A stretch of DNA of 52,763 nucleotides, from assembly GCA_002104905.1 (NCBI GenBank), contig MCFE01000615.1, positions 1 through 52,763 on the forward strand, read 5' to 3'. Shown piece after piece: positions 22,243 to 33,699 of this stretch. The position numbers and the translations under genes were made by a program. The notes under the pieces were generated by a model, which saw only the letters and a program-made list of their open reading frames with translations, was not told where the DNA came from and searched no databases. This stretch comes from Basidiobolus meristosporus CBS 931.73 (lineage: Eukaryota; Basidiobolomycota; Basidiobolomycetes; Basidiobolales; Basidiobolaceae). Numbering within the stretch: the first letter of the stretch is position 1; the number at the start of each line of letters is the position of its first letter.

Positions 22243-22680
22243 CTAGTGTATATGTATCTTATGAGTTACAGCACTACAGGAGAGGGGACTTCCATCAATA
22301 ACTTCTACTTGTACAGGGCATGATTCCATGATAGCTGAGATTTTGTGCTTCTGGAAAAAGGACTGGTCAATGAAACAGGAGGGAGTACCAGAGCTTATGA
22401 GGGCAAAGACATGAACAGGGCTTAATTGAGGGATATACATGCTTACAGGCATTCCTAAGGACTGGATGGATATGATTGCATATGATGTCTCTGGTGTGTG
22501 TTGAATTTTCATTGGATGGTCTAGTTGCAAGCCTGTTATTGTGACTGGACTTTGTAGTGTCACAACAACTCAGGAAAAGACTCTTCACTGGATGATGGCA
22601 GGAGCTTGAAGCTGGACTTCTTATTAGGGCAAAACTTGGCAAAGTTGCCTGGCTATACATTGTAAAGTTTTACACTATGC
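22243..22680 (-). pseudogene. Gag zinc knuckle and retropepsin relic of a second gypsy lineage
   Basis: On the minus strand, PGNFAKFCPNKK near 22630 resembles the end of a CCHC zinc knuckle with His replaced by Asn. It is followed in another frame by a protease-like stretch (22563-22243) with FIDQSFFQKHKI, VEVIDG and a trailing AVTH. This pattern (xDSGAx..FIxxxFxxKHxI..PxxVEVIDGxPLxSG) is typical of Ty3/gypsy Gag-Pol proteins in filamentous fungi and differs from the DSGALHEYM protease of the other elements here. The catalytic Asp is replaced (LISSG in place of LIDSG), so it is dead. Confidence 0.6.
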
Positions 22681-22954
22681 TGTTGAATGCTGAAGTTGGA
22701 TCATTTTTTATTCAAATCATTTAGTCTTAGATTTAGTCTATTACTATATCAATATTTCTATCTTATAAGCAGTACTAGTAAGCACAAGCATCAGCAGAGC
22801 CTTATCACGCCAAAAAAAGAATGTTAAAAAGACTTCTTTGGGTGATGATGATTCAATCAAATGAATTAACAGCCTCAACCTGCATCAGGGAATACAACTA
22901 CTCCGCAATTGATCTAGCAAAGTGTATATGAGGTGCCACTTGAACCTCTAAAAA

Positions 22955-23250
22955 AAATCAGTTCAAGTTTTAGTGAATACATGACTAGATAAGTCCCAAT
23001 TCCACTACAACTCCAATAACAATACTTGTAACATTGGAAACAGTAAAAATTAGAAACCTCCATCCTGAAGAAAAAATAAGCCCTCCTCAGGATGCTGGAA
23101 AATGAAGAATTGAGAAATGCCATAAAGTAAATCCTGGCCCAACAGCAGCAGTTACTCCAGATTCTCAGCCAGCAGCAATATGAAATGTTTGCCATGGCTC
23201 AGAGCCTGCATGAATCTTCTGCCAGTCATGTAATATTAGCACTGAACTCT
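22955..23250 (+). mobile_element. 5' end of a gypsy element on the plus strand (LTR tail and gag start)
   Basis: Positions 22958-23032 match the inverted end of the gypsy LTR (AATCAGTTCAAGTTTTAGTGAATAC down to CTTGTAACA). They are followed by TTGGAAACAG, a degenerate primer-binding site. A gag start near 23096 reads MLENEELRNAIK, stop, ILAQQQQLLQILSQQQ and then MFAMAQSLHES. It is homologous to the gag start of elements 1-3 but in the opposite orientation. The rest of the element is missing. Confidence 0.65.
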
Positions 23251-23416
23251 AACAGAAGGCTTACTGCTCTGTGGGCTTAACTTACTGTTTCCATTGCTGG
23301 ATGAATATATTAGACTTGTTCCATTGTGCCATTGATCATAGTGCCAGAGAGTGCTGTATATTTTGTTATTAATTTGAGATTTTAAGGTCATATTCATGTC
23401 AATTTTGATCCCAAAT

Positions 23417-23496
23417 TGGCACTGTATGGCATCATCTGGCACTCTGTGGCATGATCAGGTACCATCTGGCATGCTATGGCACTATTACGCACTATG
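23417..23496. repeat. Degenerate 10-bp tandem repeat (TGGCA units)
   Basis: Eight consecutive units of exactly 10 bp start at 23417: TGGCACTGTA, TGGCATCATC, TGGCACTCTG, TGGCATGATC, AGGTACCATC, TGGCATGCTA, TGGCACTATT, ACGCACTATG. A similar array is at 36907-36984. Confidence 0.7.
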
Positions 23497-23499
23497 ATC

Positions 23500-25290
23500 A
23501 GCTGGAATGATGGAACAAGTTTATTATGCTTTCAGCTGGATACCTTGAGTGGCCATCATATTAAAGCTCATATTTTTAGCAGTATTGTTAAATACCCTTG
23601 CCATCAGCAATATAATCAGCTTTTATAGGCACAATGGACAGTATTGATGCTGAAAGTCTGAGATCTAAGGAATTTATCCATAATTCATGCATATTGTTGC
23701 TATCTAAACACCAATACTAAAACCATTGTCTTTCCATAGTGAGAATATGTAGAAGTAAGTATAAATTGCAGTAAAGTCTACATGCTACCAGCCATGGCTC
23801 CAAGTATGGGACCAACTGAAAACCACAGATACCTCAGATAGAGGGAATGTATTATAGCAAAAGTTTTCAGTCAAGTAGTGAGCTTATTCTTCATCAACAA
23901 CTCTATACTACTGACCAAGTTGCAAATGGAGCATTGCAAACTTAATGAGCCCTTCAAGACACCGTGAAAATCTGAAAGAATTGGCAACTGGCTACAGAGA
24001 ATCTGCTATTCAAAGTATTCCTTACTGTTGTAAAAATTTGTAATTCACCTAAATATTCACCTAACTTAGTTACTTAGATCATTACCTTCAAATCCTAGAG
24101 AATACGGCCCAAATTCCTAGGTTAGGGCTTACTTAGAATATATTCATCATCATGCCAGGTACCCAGAACATGAATATTCTCAAAGTTGTCCAAACAGCCC
24201 CATACTTTGTACACATGTACTTGGGACCTTCCTTAACCTATTCTACTTGCTTGATAAGCCAAGACCATGTAAAGGTATAAGTACTACTGTTACATTCAAT
24301 AAATCATGAAGTGAAAACCACATAATTTACATGTCCTCCCAAATCACTTCCAATATCTCCAAGACTCTTACAATACCCATCAACTCCAATCTACAATCTT
24401 GTTATATTAAATAATAAAATGCAAGAATCAATAAACCAGATACATATTTGTGCAAGTGGCCTTCTGAAGCAATCTCCACCAAAAGTACATTAGAAGCATC
24501 AGGAGTCATATGTTGACATTTCAGGAATATATATATAGAAGTGGACCAATGTCAACATGACATATGTATAGCTTTTGAGCACAAGTATATAGAGGGATGA
24601 GAGCAGATGCACTACAGGCATAAGGCTTAACATGTATATCTCTGTCACTGCTGCATGCATACTCTACTCCATCTTGCTTGGTGTGCAAAGAATATTAGGC
24701 CTTGCTTCCCCTTTTGGGAGTTTTCTATGGAGTAGATGTGTGGGGATCTAGGAAGACAAGTCAGGTTGCAGGTACTATCATATCTCAGTCTCATTAAGAA
24801 TATTACCTTTAATACAAAAATCACACAGGCAAGACCCAGAGCGCACCCACAAGGGGTATTAGAATCAATCAAGGACAAGGAATATGTTGGCGAAGTACCA
24901 AGAGGTTCTTGTTGACATTCAGGAAGTATTTATGGTAAAGTGGTAGCAACCAACCATATGCTTGCAAGATGCATATGTTACCAGCAATACAAGATATATG
25001 GCAACTATGCAAGTATCTCACTGAATATCTGTAAAGTTGAGGTATTTTAAGAGCGTCAATTGCAGCAGGTGTATGTGTATTTCAAGGCTAGAATGCCAAA
25101 AGCCAAATTTTTTTGATTTGAGTCATAAGTGGCATATGCATGGTAGTGGTGGGTAAGCAAATTAAGACTGGTGACTTTTTAGTGAAATATAGGTATGGTG
25201 CCAGGGGGCATCAAGAGGGAATGCCATTTAGTCTATTTGTTCAGTGGCAATGCTCAGAACTAAATCCAAGCCACCATCAAGCCATTATAA
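23500..25290 (+). pseudogene. TNP2-like transposase pseudogene (CACTA copy C)
   Basis: Fragments at 23560-23870 (HIKAHIFSS, matching HVKAHIIFL of copy A) and at 24610-24820 (TLLHLAWCAKNIRPCFPFWEFSME, shown here in part: LLHLAW, WEFSME) follow the transposase order. A solo LTR at 24026-24375 interrupts it. The part after 24830 aligns with the DNA following the transposase in copies A and E. Heavily mutated. Confidence 0.65.
24026..24375 (+). repeat. Solo LTR of the copia-associated family, in CACTA copy C
   Basis: Starts TGTTGTAAAAATTTG and ends near CTCTTACAATA. It matches 36282-36631, 38233-38579, 35801-36144 and 42291-42605 along its length (shared AAAGTTGTCCAAA, CATTCAATAAATCAT and CCAATATCTCCAAGACTC). 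No clean target duplication is visible. The strand is assigned relative to the copia coding direction. Confidence 0.7.
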
Positions 25291-25317
25291 TGCCTGCTGA
25301 GGTTTTTGGCTCTGTGG

Positions 25318-26617
25318 GTGCTCCTGAGATCCTTAGTTCACATCCATACACTGAATAAAATGGCTATAGTTAAATAATGCTTACACTCTGACTCTGCAGG
25401 CATATAATGCTGGGTTATACACTCATCTCATCTACTAATAGCTTTTTGTGCATACTTGGTTGGCATTTTCCTGGCAATTTATTAGCCTTTTAGTTCTCTA
25501 TTGGCTCTGGAGTAGTATGCTAGACTTTTCAACTTGTAGCTGCTTGTTGACTGGCTACTTGTACACTTTGGTAATGGGCCATTTGGTAGCATGGTCCATT
25601 GCTACTAGGATCCAGTGGTTGCATATCCTACAGGCTATCAGTCTTCCAATACAGTCAATTCCCCATCACTCATACGGTATTATATACTTTGAGGGAGAGA
25701 GTTCAGCAATTCAATGTGCTTGGCCTTGTTTGATCTGGCAACTTGGGCCAGTTTGCACTGGCTTCTCAATTTCTTGTTTCATTCTGGACCACAGTGCTCT
25801 GGCTTTCACTAGGCTATAGGTTCCTTCAATTCTAAGATGTCCAAGCTCATGGTGTACCATCCAAGAGTATCCTCTTGATATCATCATCTACCTGACTAGC
25901 AATGGCTTTGTCCTCCAAGTACCTTGATAATAAGCTGGATCAATGTAAATCATACACCAAGCTGAGTGGTGCAACTTGTCCTAGTCTTGATAAGGCATCA
26001 GCCACTGTAATGTTTTTCTCAGGGCCAAAGATAATCTTTAAGTCAAATTGCTACATTTATTCACTTTGGGTTGTCATTCTTTTGTGCAATCCCTTCTGAG
26101 TTAAAAGCACTTGAGCAATGCATTATTAGTTTTCTTGTTATGCTTGATTCCCTGAATGCAGTATCCAATGTCTTTAAGCATTATATTATGGCAAGCATCA
26201 CCTCTTCATGCACTGGGTAGTCTTGTTCCACTACATTTAGTTTTTTAAACTTAAAGCTATGTGTGCTTCTTTTTTTGATGGTGTGGACTCAGTACTCCAC
26301 CAGTTACATAATCTGATTCACTTGCATTGAGAGCAAGCTCCTTCCTGAGGTCAGATAATCTTGAGCTTGGCCAATTGGCAAGTATAGTCTTAAGTGTGCA
26401 CAAGACACTCTCAAAAGCTCTGTCCTACTTCAAGGTGTTGTCTTTGTTAAGGATATCAGTCAAAGGGGCTGCAATACTGGCAAAATGGCTGGAAAGTCTG
26501 CAAGAATAGGATACTATTCCAAGAAAAGATATGCACTATGATATGCTATGGAGCGTCCTTAGATTCTTGAGAGCTATTACTTTCCTAGGTTCTAAGATCA
26601 CTTGTGTGCTTAGATAA
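25318..26617 (-). pseudogene. Gypsy element 4, LTR-less pol fragment
   Basis: The DNA aligns with 5440-6960 of element 2, covering part of integrase, RNase H and the end of reverse transcriptase on the minus strand. It has large internal deletions and many stops. It is interrupted at 26618 by the inverted relative of the 529-bp LTR. It is the most decayed of the four gypsy copies. Confidence 0.7.
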
Positions 26618-26980
26618 TGTTGTACAATGGATCATTCTATGGAAGCTTCGCATTAGAGTTTATGTATTTTGATGCCATATATGATGTTCATATGTAACAT
26701 GACCTAATTGCATGATCAGCTGACCTTTTGCATATCCCATGTGACATTAGAGTCTGCTCTTTAAAATATTTTTATGTTGGCCCACTTGCTGCACCGTACC
26801 CCAGAACCTCATTACTGTCAGCAAGTATATCTTGGCATCCATGTTCCCAAAAAGGGTATATAGTGCTTTCCCCCCTTATGTATTCCATAGTCTGATAAGC
26901 TTGGTCTTGAATAAACAGCCTTGCCTTGTGGATTTGCACCTAAGTCCTTTCCTGGTCCTGCCTTGTGTCTACTGATAACA
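26618..26980 (-). repeat. Diverged partial LTR related to 29020-29548
   Basis: Read inverted it matches the 529-bp solo LTR in many blocks, for example TATTCCATAGTCTGATAAGCTTGGTCTTGAATAAA against the complement of TTTATTCAAGACC..TCAGACTGAGGAATA in shorter shared words. About 100 bp of one end are missing. It ends in ATAACA at 26980. Confidence 0.6.
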
Positions 26981-26984
26981 CCCA

Positions 26985-28480
26985 GAATGAGCCTGGCAAA
27001 ATCTCAATGTGTAGTGAGACAACACCCATGGAAAAAGTGTCATGGATGCCTTATGGAGCCAAGTGATCATAGTAATTGATTTACTGTTGAATGATGCAAA
27101 GTTGTGCCCAGAGAAGTGGCTTACTTTCCCCAATATTGGTAATGGAGACTTTGAGAATCTGCTGCTACTTCTTTTCATAATCATTCCAGGATACAACTTA
27201 CCATGTACTTAGTACAAATGGAAAGCCATCATGCAGCTGATGACATATGACCCAGAGATTGTCCTTATACCAGCATATTTTAATAGTTGTATGGCATTCA
27301 CATTAGAAATGCTACTATTGCAAGGTATCCAACTTGTCAAGGACTCACCACCATAGGAGGAAAGTATTGTTCACACTCCAGATATATTCCAGAATTATCA
27401 CATCACAAGAAGCTCATGCACTCTCACAAATATTGTGAAGCTATAGAGTTCTGCATTTGGTATCAATCAAGCACAAATATTTCTGCTATATATGATTGCA
27501 AGTGTTACAAACAACTAAGAAGCAAGGGCTACTTTAATGGCATGTATGACTATACCTTCTCCTTGTCACTTGAGGGATTCTGACTGAACATGTACTCTGC
27601 CAGCAAATCTAGCTGTCTACAGATTTGCATTTACATGAATTGACACCAATATTATAGTATCAAAGCAGAAATCTGATGGCAGACTAACTGAAATATGGGC
27701 CTAAATCTCCCTTTAGCCTAGATAGCGACCTGTATTCATTGCTGGATGAGTTTTGCATGCTATCCAGCAGAACACTAGTATATGACCCTCATGTTAAAGC
27801 TCATATTATGCTCTGCATCTGAGGTACCCCAGCATCAGCTATATAGATGGCTTTTCTGGTCACAATTGGCAGTATTGCTGGCAAATATGTGAGATGTAGG
27901 GGATTTTCCCCATAACTCACACACATTACTATTTTCTAAGCACCAACATCAAGTACTTCTTCTTCCCACAAAGAGAACATTCAGAAGCTAGTAGGCAATT
28001 GCAGCAAAGCTGTCAAGTTAAAAGTCATTGACCAGAATGTGAATTAATCTTAAATTGAAGATTGTCAAGATTGTGCCAATCTGTTGGAGCAAAGTCTGTC
28101 CACTGTTGGCAATGTATCTGCTCTTCAACAATATTCCTATGCCATTGACCAAGCTGTGCATGGCACATTTCAAGCTAAATGAGCACTTTGAGATACTGGA
28201 GAAATTTAAAAGATAAGCAAGATATTACAGAGAAACCAATATACAAAGTGTTTCTTACAAGCTCAAATCAATACTTATATGCATATGTAGCAATACAACT
28301 GAGAGAACTGCATGTCCTAAATATGTATTTATTCAAGTGGCCTTCTGAGGCAATTTCTATTTTAGTACATTGGAAGCATTGGGAGCCATATGCTGACATT
28401 ATACAAATATTTATTCTGAAGTGGATTACCTATGCCAACTTGATGCATATGCAGCTTTTATGCATTGAGTTGGTTTGAAG
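26985..28480 (+). pseudogene. TNP2-like transposase pseudogene (CACTA copy D)
   Basis: Recognisable blocks are the KTYHVLSTN-like region before 27290, ISAIYDCKCYKQLRSKGYFNG (27480-27545, in part), the GIFP..THTHY-equivalent DNA near 27900, and the C-terminal start with LNEHFE near 28185 and PYADIIQIF near 28390. The conserved HLLHLA and EFPME block is lost. Instead the sequence runs directly into repeat X at about 28480. Confidence 0.65.
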
Positions 28481-28838
28481 AATGCTATAGATTTTGGCAG
28501 ATCTCAAGAACATGAGCATGCTTAGTAAGTGGCTGCTCATGCAAATTAATGCCCTAAGCCCAGAACTAGCAGAGTCCCATCATAGCTAAGAAGATCTGCC
28601 AGCAAGATAAAAGCTGCGTTCTCAAGAGTTGGAAGCACAGGCAGTTGAGCTACACTGCTATGAGGTATATGAGCTTGCAGAGAAAGGCAATCCAACTACC
28701 ACAGTCTGCACATTGTCCATTGCTGACCAAGTTGAGATCCAACTGATAGATAAAGCCACAGCATCAAGAACCATAAAGTCTATTGCAATGCCTGTAGTGG
28801 AGTTATGGGGCAATTATAGGAACAGCAAAAGGTTGCGG
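28480..28838 (+). repeat. Repeat X, left part (split by gypsy element 3)
   Basis: Aligns with 9990-10310 (shared GCCCAGAACT, AAAAGCTG, CAGTTGAGCTACACT-type blocks). It is interrupted at 28839 by gypsy element 3 and resumes at 33063. Confidence 0.6.
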
Positions 28839-28949
28839 TGTTAAAAGTCCTGGTAAAAGAGTTGTAGAGGAATAGGGAGTTTAGCTAGTATTGTATTCAC
28901 CAAAACTTGAACTGATTTAACTTCAACATTCAAGCGGCAGATCATAACA
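28839..28949 (-). repeat. Short LTR of gypsy element 3 (3' LTR)
   Basis: 111 bp. It equals the first and last parts of the 367-bp LTR joined where AACTGAT occurs twice in the long form. Followed inside by TTCTCCCC, the complement of the polypurine tract. Confidence 0.88.
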
Positions 28950-29019
28950 TTCTCCCCTGTTAAAGTTGAGAGGGTTCTCCTGGATCTCTTTTCTTGTGAT
29001 ACCAATATCTTGATGGTTC

Positions 29020-29548
29020 TGTTATGAATAGACACATGGCAGGAGAGTAGGGCTAGGCAAGGCAGGACCAGGAAAGGACTTAGGTGTGGATCAACAAGGC
29101 AAGACTGATTTCCTAGGCAAGGATATTTATTCAAGACCTGTGTTTATCAGACTGAGGAATACTTAAGGGGGGATAGGACTATATATACTTCTTGGCTATA
29201 CCAATGCCAAGAGATATTAGCTAATACTAATGGGGTTGTTGGGTGAGGCACAGCAGCAGTGCTGGGGATAATAATATAGAAGGCAAGGCACTGAGACAGG
29301 ATGAGGAAATGGATTGGGTCACCTGATCATGTGACTAGGTCATGTGACCTGGTATTTCCATATATGGTACTGGACTATGAAAAATACAATGGGAAGCTTC
29401 CATGGAGTGCTCCATTGTGTAACAATGGTTTGGAATGGTCAGGAACTTTCTGGAAGGTGGTAGAAGGTTCCAGAAGGAATCTCTTAGAATTTGAGCTAGG
29501 AAGCTGAAACTTGGCATGGGTGCTCATGGTTGTCATGTGATCATGACA
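29020..29548 (+). repeat. Solo LTR (529 bp) inside gypsy element 3
   Basis: The insert begins TGTTATGAATAG and ends GATCATGACA. It is flanked by perfect GGTTC duplications (29015-29019 and 29549-29553). Removing it and one GGTTC restores the continuous sequence seen in element 2 near 5070 (GATGGTTCAGTATTTTC). Related, inverted sequence lies at 26618-26980. No coding potential; strand arbitrary. Confidence 0.9.
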
Positions 29549-32500
29549 GGTTCAGTATTTTCAGCAAGTCTTGCAAGCTTGAGTCTGTGTCCCTATGCAC
29601 TAAGTCTTCCTGGATGTTGCCTTGTTTGTCCACTAGTTGGTAAGTTGCAAATAGACATTCTCTGATGATCTTGAATGGTCCTGTCCATTGTGGCTCAAAC
29701 TTCTTCCAAGTGTTGTTTCTTAGCAATACAAAGTTCCCAACTGTCAATGCTTCTGGTGCTATAGTTTTATCAAATCTCTGCTTCATCATTTCTGCACTTT
29801 GAGATACTTTTGTCTGTGCCTCTTGACATCTATATTCCAGTTGCTGGTGTCTACTTGGCTGACTGGGTTCATCTTCATCATCTAAGGTGTCTGTAAGCTT
29901 TGGTTACGTGAGATTTTCTGGAATCCTTGGTTCACATCCATACACTAAGTAAAGTGGCAACTGCTAGGTGGTGTTGTGTACTCTGACTCTGCATGCAAAG
30001 AGTGCTTGGTCTATATACTTGTCCCATACACTGACAACTCCATTTGCATACTTGGTCAGCATTTTTCCAAATAATCCATTAAACCATTCAGTACTCCATT
30101 AGTTCTGGGGTGATATGCTAAGGTTTTCAAGTGTTTGATCTGCTGCATTTCCAGGTAAGCTTCCAGTGTCTTTGCCATAAAGTTTGCACCTCTATTGGAT
30201 AGAGTCTCTACAGGGCATCCAAACTTCATAAAGATCTCATGGTAGATGAAACTTGCAACTTCCTGCTCACTGGCTATAGGTACAGCTTTAGCCACTGGCC
30301 ACTTAGTGGCATGGTCAATTGCTACTAGGATTCAACAGTTGCATTTCCTGGTGGTTGCCAGTCTTCCAATAAAGTCAATCCCCCATCTTTCAAATGGTCT
30401 TACAGGCTCCAAGGGAATGAGTTCAGCAATTCTCTGTGGTTGGCCTTGGTTGATTTGGCAATTTGGGCATGCTTTCACTAGCTTCTCAATGTCATGTTTC
30501 ATTCTGGGCCACCATGCTCTGACTTTCACAAGGCTATAGGTTCCTTCAATTCCAGGATGTCTATATCCATTGTGTAGCTTATGAATTAAAATCAGGTGTG
30601 AAACATAAGGGTAATAGGCAATAGGGCTTCCATCAACAATTTGGTAGAGTTTTTCATCCTGTACTACAAATTTGCTGGCTTCATCCCAGATTAACTTCTT
30701 GATATCTTGATCCACCTCATTAGGAATGGCTTGGTCCTCCAAGTACTTTGGTAATAGGCTAGGCCAATCAATTCATGCACCAAGTTGGGTTGTGCAACTT
30801 AATCTAATCTTGATAAGGCATCAGAAACCATGTTGTTTTTGCAGGGCAGTAGACAATCTCCAAGTCAAATTGCTGAATGTATTCACTCCATCTTGTCATT
30901 CTTCTAGAGAGTACCTTCTGAGTAAATATATACTTGATGGAGGCATGATCAGTCTCTACCATGCATTTGGCTCCTTCAATTAGCATCTCCATGTCTTCAA
31001 GTAGTGTATTACAGCAAGCATCTCCTTCTCATGCACTGGATAGTTTTTTTCTGCTGAGTTCAGTTTCTTGGATTCAAAGGCAACAGGGTAGTCCTTTCCC
31101 TCATGTTCTTGGCTCAACACTCCACCAATTGCATAATCTGAAGCATATGTGCACAGAGTAAACTCTCTTCTGAAGTCAAGTATTCTTAAACTTGACAGCT
31201 TTGCAAGTTCATTCTTGAGCATCTGGAAGGCAGTTTCACAAGCTATGTCCCACTTGTAGGTATTGTCTTTCTTGAGGATATCAGTTAAAGGGGCTGCAAT
31301 ACTTGCAAAGGACTTGACAAATCTCCAATAATAGGAAACCATTCCAAGGAATGATCTGAGCTCTGATATGTTATGGGGCTGCTTCAGATTTTTGATAACT
31401 TCACCTTCTTAGGGTCTAAGGTTACTCCTATACTAGTCACTGTATGTCCCAGATATTCAACATGTTCCTTGAAGAATTCACACTTAGGTAGCTTGCCATG
31501 AACCTTGTTCTCTCTTAGCTTCTTCAAGACCTTTTTCAATGTGCACCAAGTGATCCTCTTCTGTCTTGCTGTATATCAATATATCATCTAGGTGGATTAT
31601 GACAAACCTGTCTAAGTACTCCTGAAAGATAGTCTGCATCAGGGTCATGAATGTTGCAGGGTCATTGATGAGGCTAAAACTCATGACTAAGTACTTGTAA
31701 AGTCCATATCTGGTCCTGAAGGCTGTCTTAGGGATGTCTTCTGGCTTCACCCTAATCTGGTTGTATCCTGACATGAGGTCAATCTTGCTGAAAATAGTGG
31801 CTCCATTGAATTGGTCCAAGAGCTCATCAATCCAAGGAATGGGGTACTTATTCTGCACAGTACCTGAGTTGAGGGCTCTGTAGTCAATGCACATCCCAAG
31901 TGCTCCATCCTTCTTCTTCACAAAAAGTACTGGTGCTCCCCAAGGTGACTTACTGGGTCTGATATATCCTTGCTCCAGTAACTGATCTATTTGTCTCTTC
32001 ATCTCTTCCAACTCCAATGGACTCATTCTGTAAGGTGTCTTACTCACTGGAGAGCTATCTCCTGTTTCAATGGCATGATCCATGTCTCTGACTGGTGGTA
32101 AGCTTACAAGCTCTTCTGGAAATACATCTGAATACTCCTTCAAAAGAGTCTGGACCTTTTGGGGTACTGGGGTAGTGGAATCCTCCTGTAATACTGCCAT
32201 GAGGAACATCTGGGTGCCTTTTTGTAGTGCTCTACAGAACTGTGTCTTGCTAAGTTCACCTGTTTCACACACACTGGAATTGACCAAGTTAAAATCCAGT
32301 CTGGCAGGTAATAGCTCATAGATCTTGTTGCCTTTCTGGATCTGAGTAGTATGGGTTCTCCAGCTGATTGATGGATTACAACAAAATAGCCAGGTTTTCC
32401 CAAGTACAAGGTCAAACTTGCAGCTCCAAATATAAAGGCCTGTAGATCTTCTTCATAGTCATTGATCTTCATCCTAACTGGCTGAGTAATATGGTTGATT

Positions 32501-32893
32501 ATGAGAGAGTTCTCATCAGTTGTTGAGACTGAAGTTGATTTGGTGGGTTCTAAGTTGATTTCAGCTGTCAAAGCAAATTGCTCTAACATGTACTCATGCA
32601 ATGCTCCTGAGTCAATCATGATCATGGCAGGTGCTCCATTGATTACTCCATTCAAGTATAATAGCTTTCCTGAGTTTGAGGTCATCTGGGATAGGTATTC
32701 TTCTATAATATGGAAGGTGAGTTCTGAGTCTTCTTCAAGTTCATCCACCATGTTACTATGCTCCATGGCCTCAATATGGTTAAAGGTTCCTGCTGGCTGG
32801 TGTCCATTTCTTCTCTGAGGGCAGTACTTTGCAATATGTCCCTGCTGGTGGCAATTTTTGCATAGCATTCTTCCATTCTTGATTTTTGGACAT
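29549..32893 (-). pseudogene. Gag-Pol pseudogene of gypsy element 3
   Basis: The start at 32893 gives MSKNQEWKNAMQK, followed by a jump directly into the zinc knuckle in another frame (CKNCHQQGHIAKYCPQ, a CX2CX4HX4C knuckle that is still intact). Protease has DSGALHEYM (near 32600). Reverse transcriptase (about 32050-31490) has [13 protein letters not shown] and a HLDD box in place of YLDD. RNase H is at 31342-30980, and the integrase finger and core at 30742-30056 (CPNCQINQGQ, DFIGRLA). The integrase C-terminus ends near 29560. A frameshift separates RT from RNase H and several other lesions are present. Confidence 0.9.
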
Positions 32894-32951
32894 CTTGAGG
32901 GAGGCTTCTTCTTTCTTCAGGAGGGATGTTTCTGGTTATTGCTGCTACTAA

Positions 32952-33062
32952 TGTTCAAAGTCTTGGTATAAGAGTTGTAGAGGAATAGGGAGTTTAGCTA
33001 GTATTGTATTCACTAAAACTTGAACTGATCTAACTTAAATATTCAAGCAACAGATCATAACA
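32952..33062 (-). repeat. Short LTR of gypsy element 3 (5' LTR)
   Basis: 111 bp, TGTTCAAAGTC to GATCATAACA, with the same internal junction as 28839-28949. A primer-binding sequence TAGTAGCAGCAAT lies just inside on the minus strand. Confidence 0.88.
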
Positions 33063-33690
33063 GTGGTACTACCTCATGAGCAGTGCTCAAGAGAACACAC
33101 TTGAATATTACAAGCGTATATTGCCAAGATTGGCAGATGATGTGCCAGACCTTTCAGGGCTAGATGAAAACCAAGACATATGAGAACAGTGAATGAGCAA
33201 AAGCATCAAGCTGTGTAGTTCCTGCTATAGTCATGGAAAAAAGGTGTTACAGTAGAAATACTTATTGAGTAGTGGATTTTAAGGGCGCTATATGTTGAGT
33301 GTGAGGCTTGGCATAATGTTTGTGTTGGGTTTAGGGCCCTATTTAGGTTGGTACAAGTAAAAATTGAGTTACAGCTGAAGATTGAAAGGATATAAATCAA
33401 CTTGTATGCATGAGAAGTAAGAGCATTGTTTAGTCAGGAAGTAATTGGTGGGAGAAAGAGGCAATAGCCAACCAATGTAATCAAATGTAGGAGGTGATTG
33501 AGCATCCAGGTTCAGAAAGTGAGAGAATTAGCACAGAACCAGTTCAAAGAACCTTTGCATTGTTGTGATGAAAATTTTGGCTATTTTTTTGTGAAATTTG
33601 AAGTGCAACTTTTTCTGAATAATTGTTATATAGTGACCCAATGGCTGCAATACCCCATTGTCACAGGATGCAAGTTTGGTGACATCTGTT
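33063..33690 (+). repeat. Repeat X, right part, with uninterrupted CACTA target site
   Basis: Continues repeat X from 28838 and aligns with 10320-10568 and then, without a break, with 13898-13960. Position about 33353 (TTAGGTTGGTACAAG) is thus the empty-site counterpart of the copy A insertion. Positions 33485-33690 are the CACTA subterminal block also seen at 14035 and 39120. Confidence 0.65.
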
Positions 33691-33699
33691 GATTGGGAT

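Larger units (their letters stand above)
28839..33062 (-). mobile_element. Ty3/gypsy element 3 with 111-bp LTRs
   Basis: Two LTRs of 111 bp (28839-28949 and 32952-33062) share the same internal deletion relative to the 367-bp LTRs of element 2. Flanks are GCGG (28835-28838) and GTGG (33063-33066), a probable 4-bp duplication with one CpG-to-TpG change. The insertion splits repeat X, whose two halves rejoin in alignment with 10255-10330. The internal region encodes all pol domains on the minus strand with stops, and a solo LTR of another family (29020-29548) sits near its 3' end. Gag is almost entirely deleted, with end points different from those of elements 1 and 2. Confidence 0.9.

Noticed and set aside
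23417-23496. CRISPR-like array
   Set aside because: Units are 10 bp without spacers, degenerate, and in a eukaryotic transposon context.
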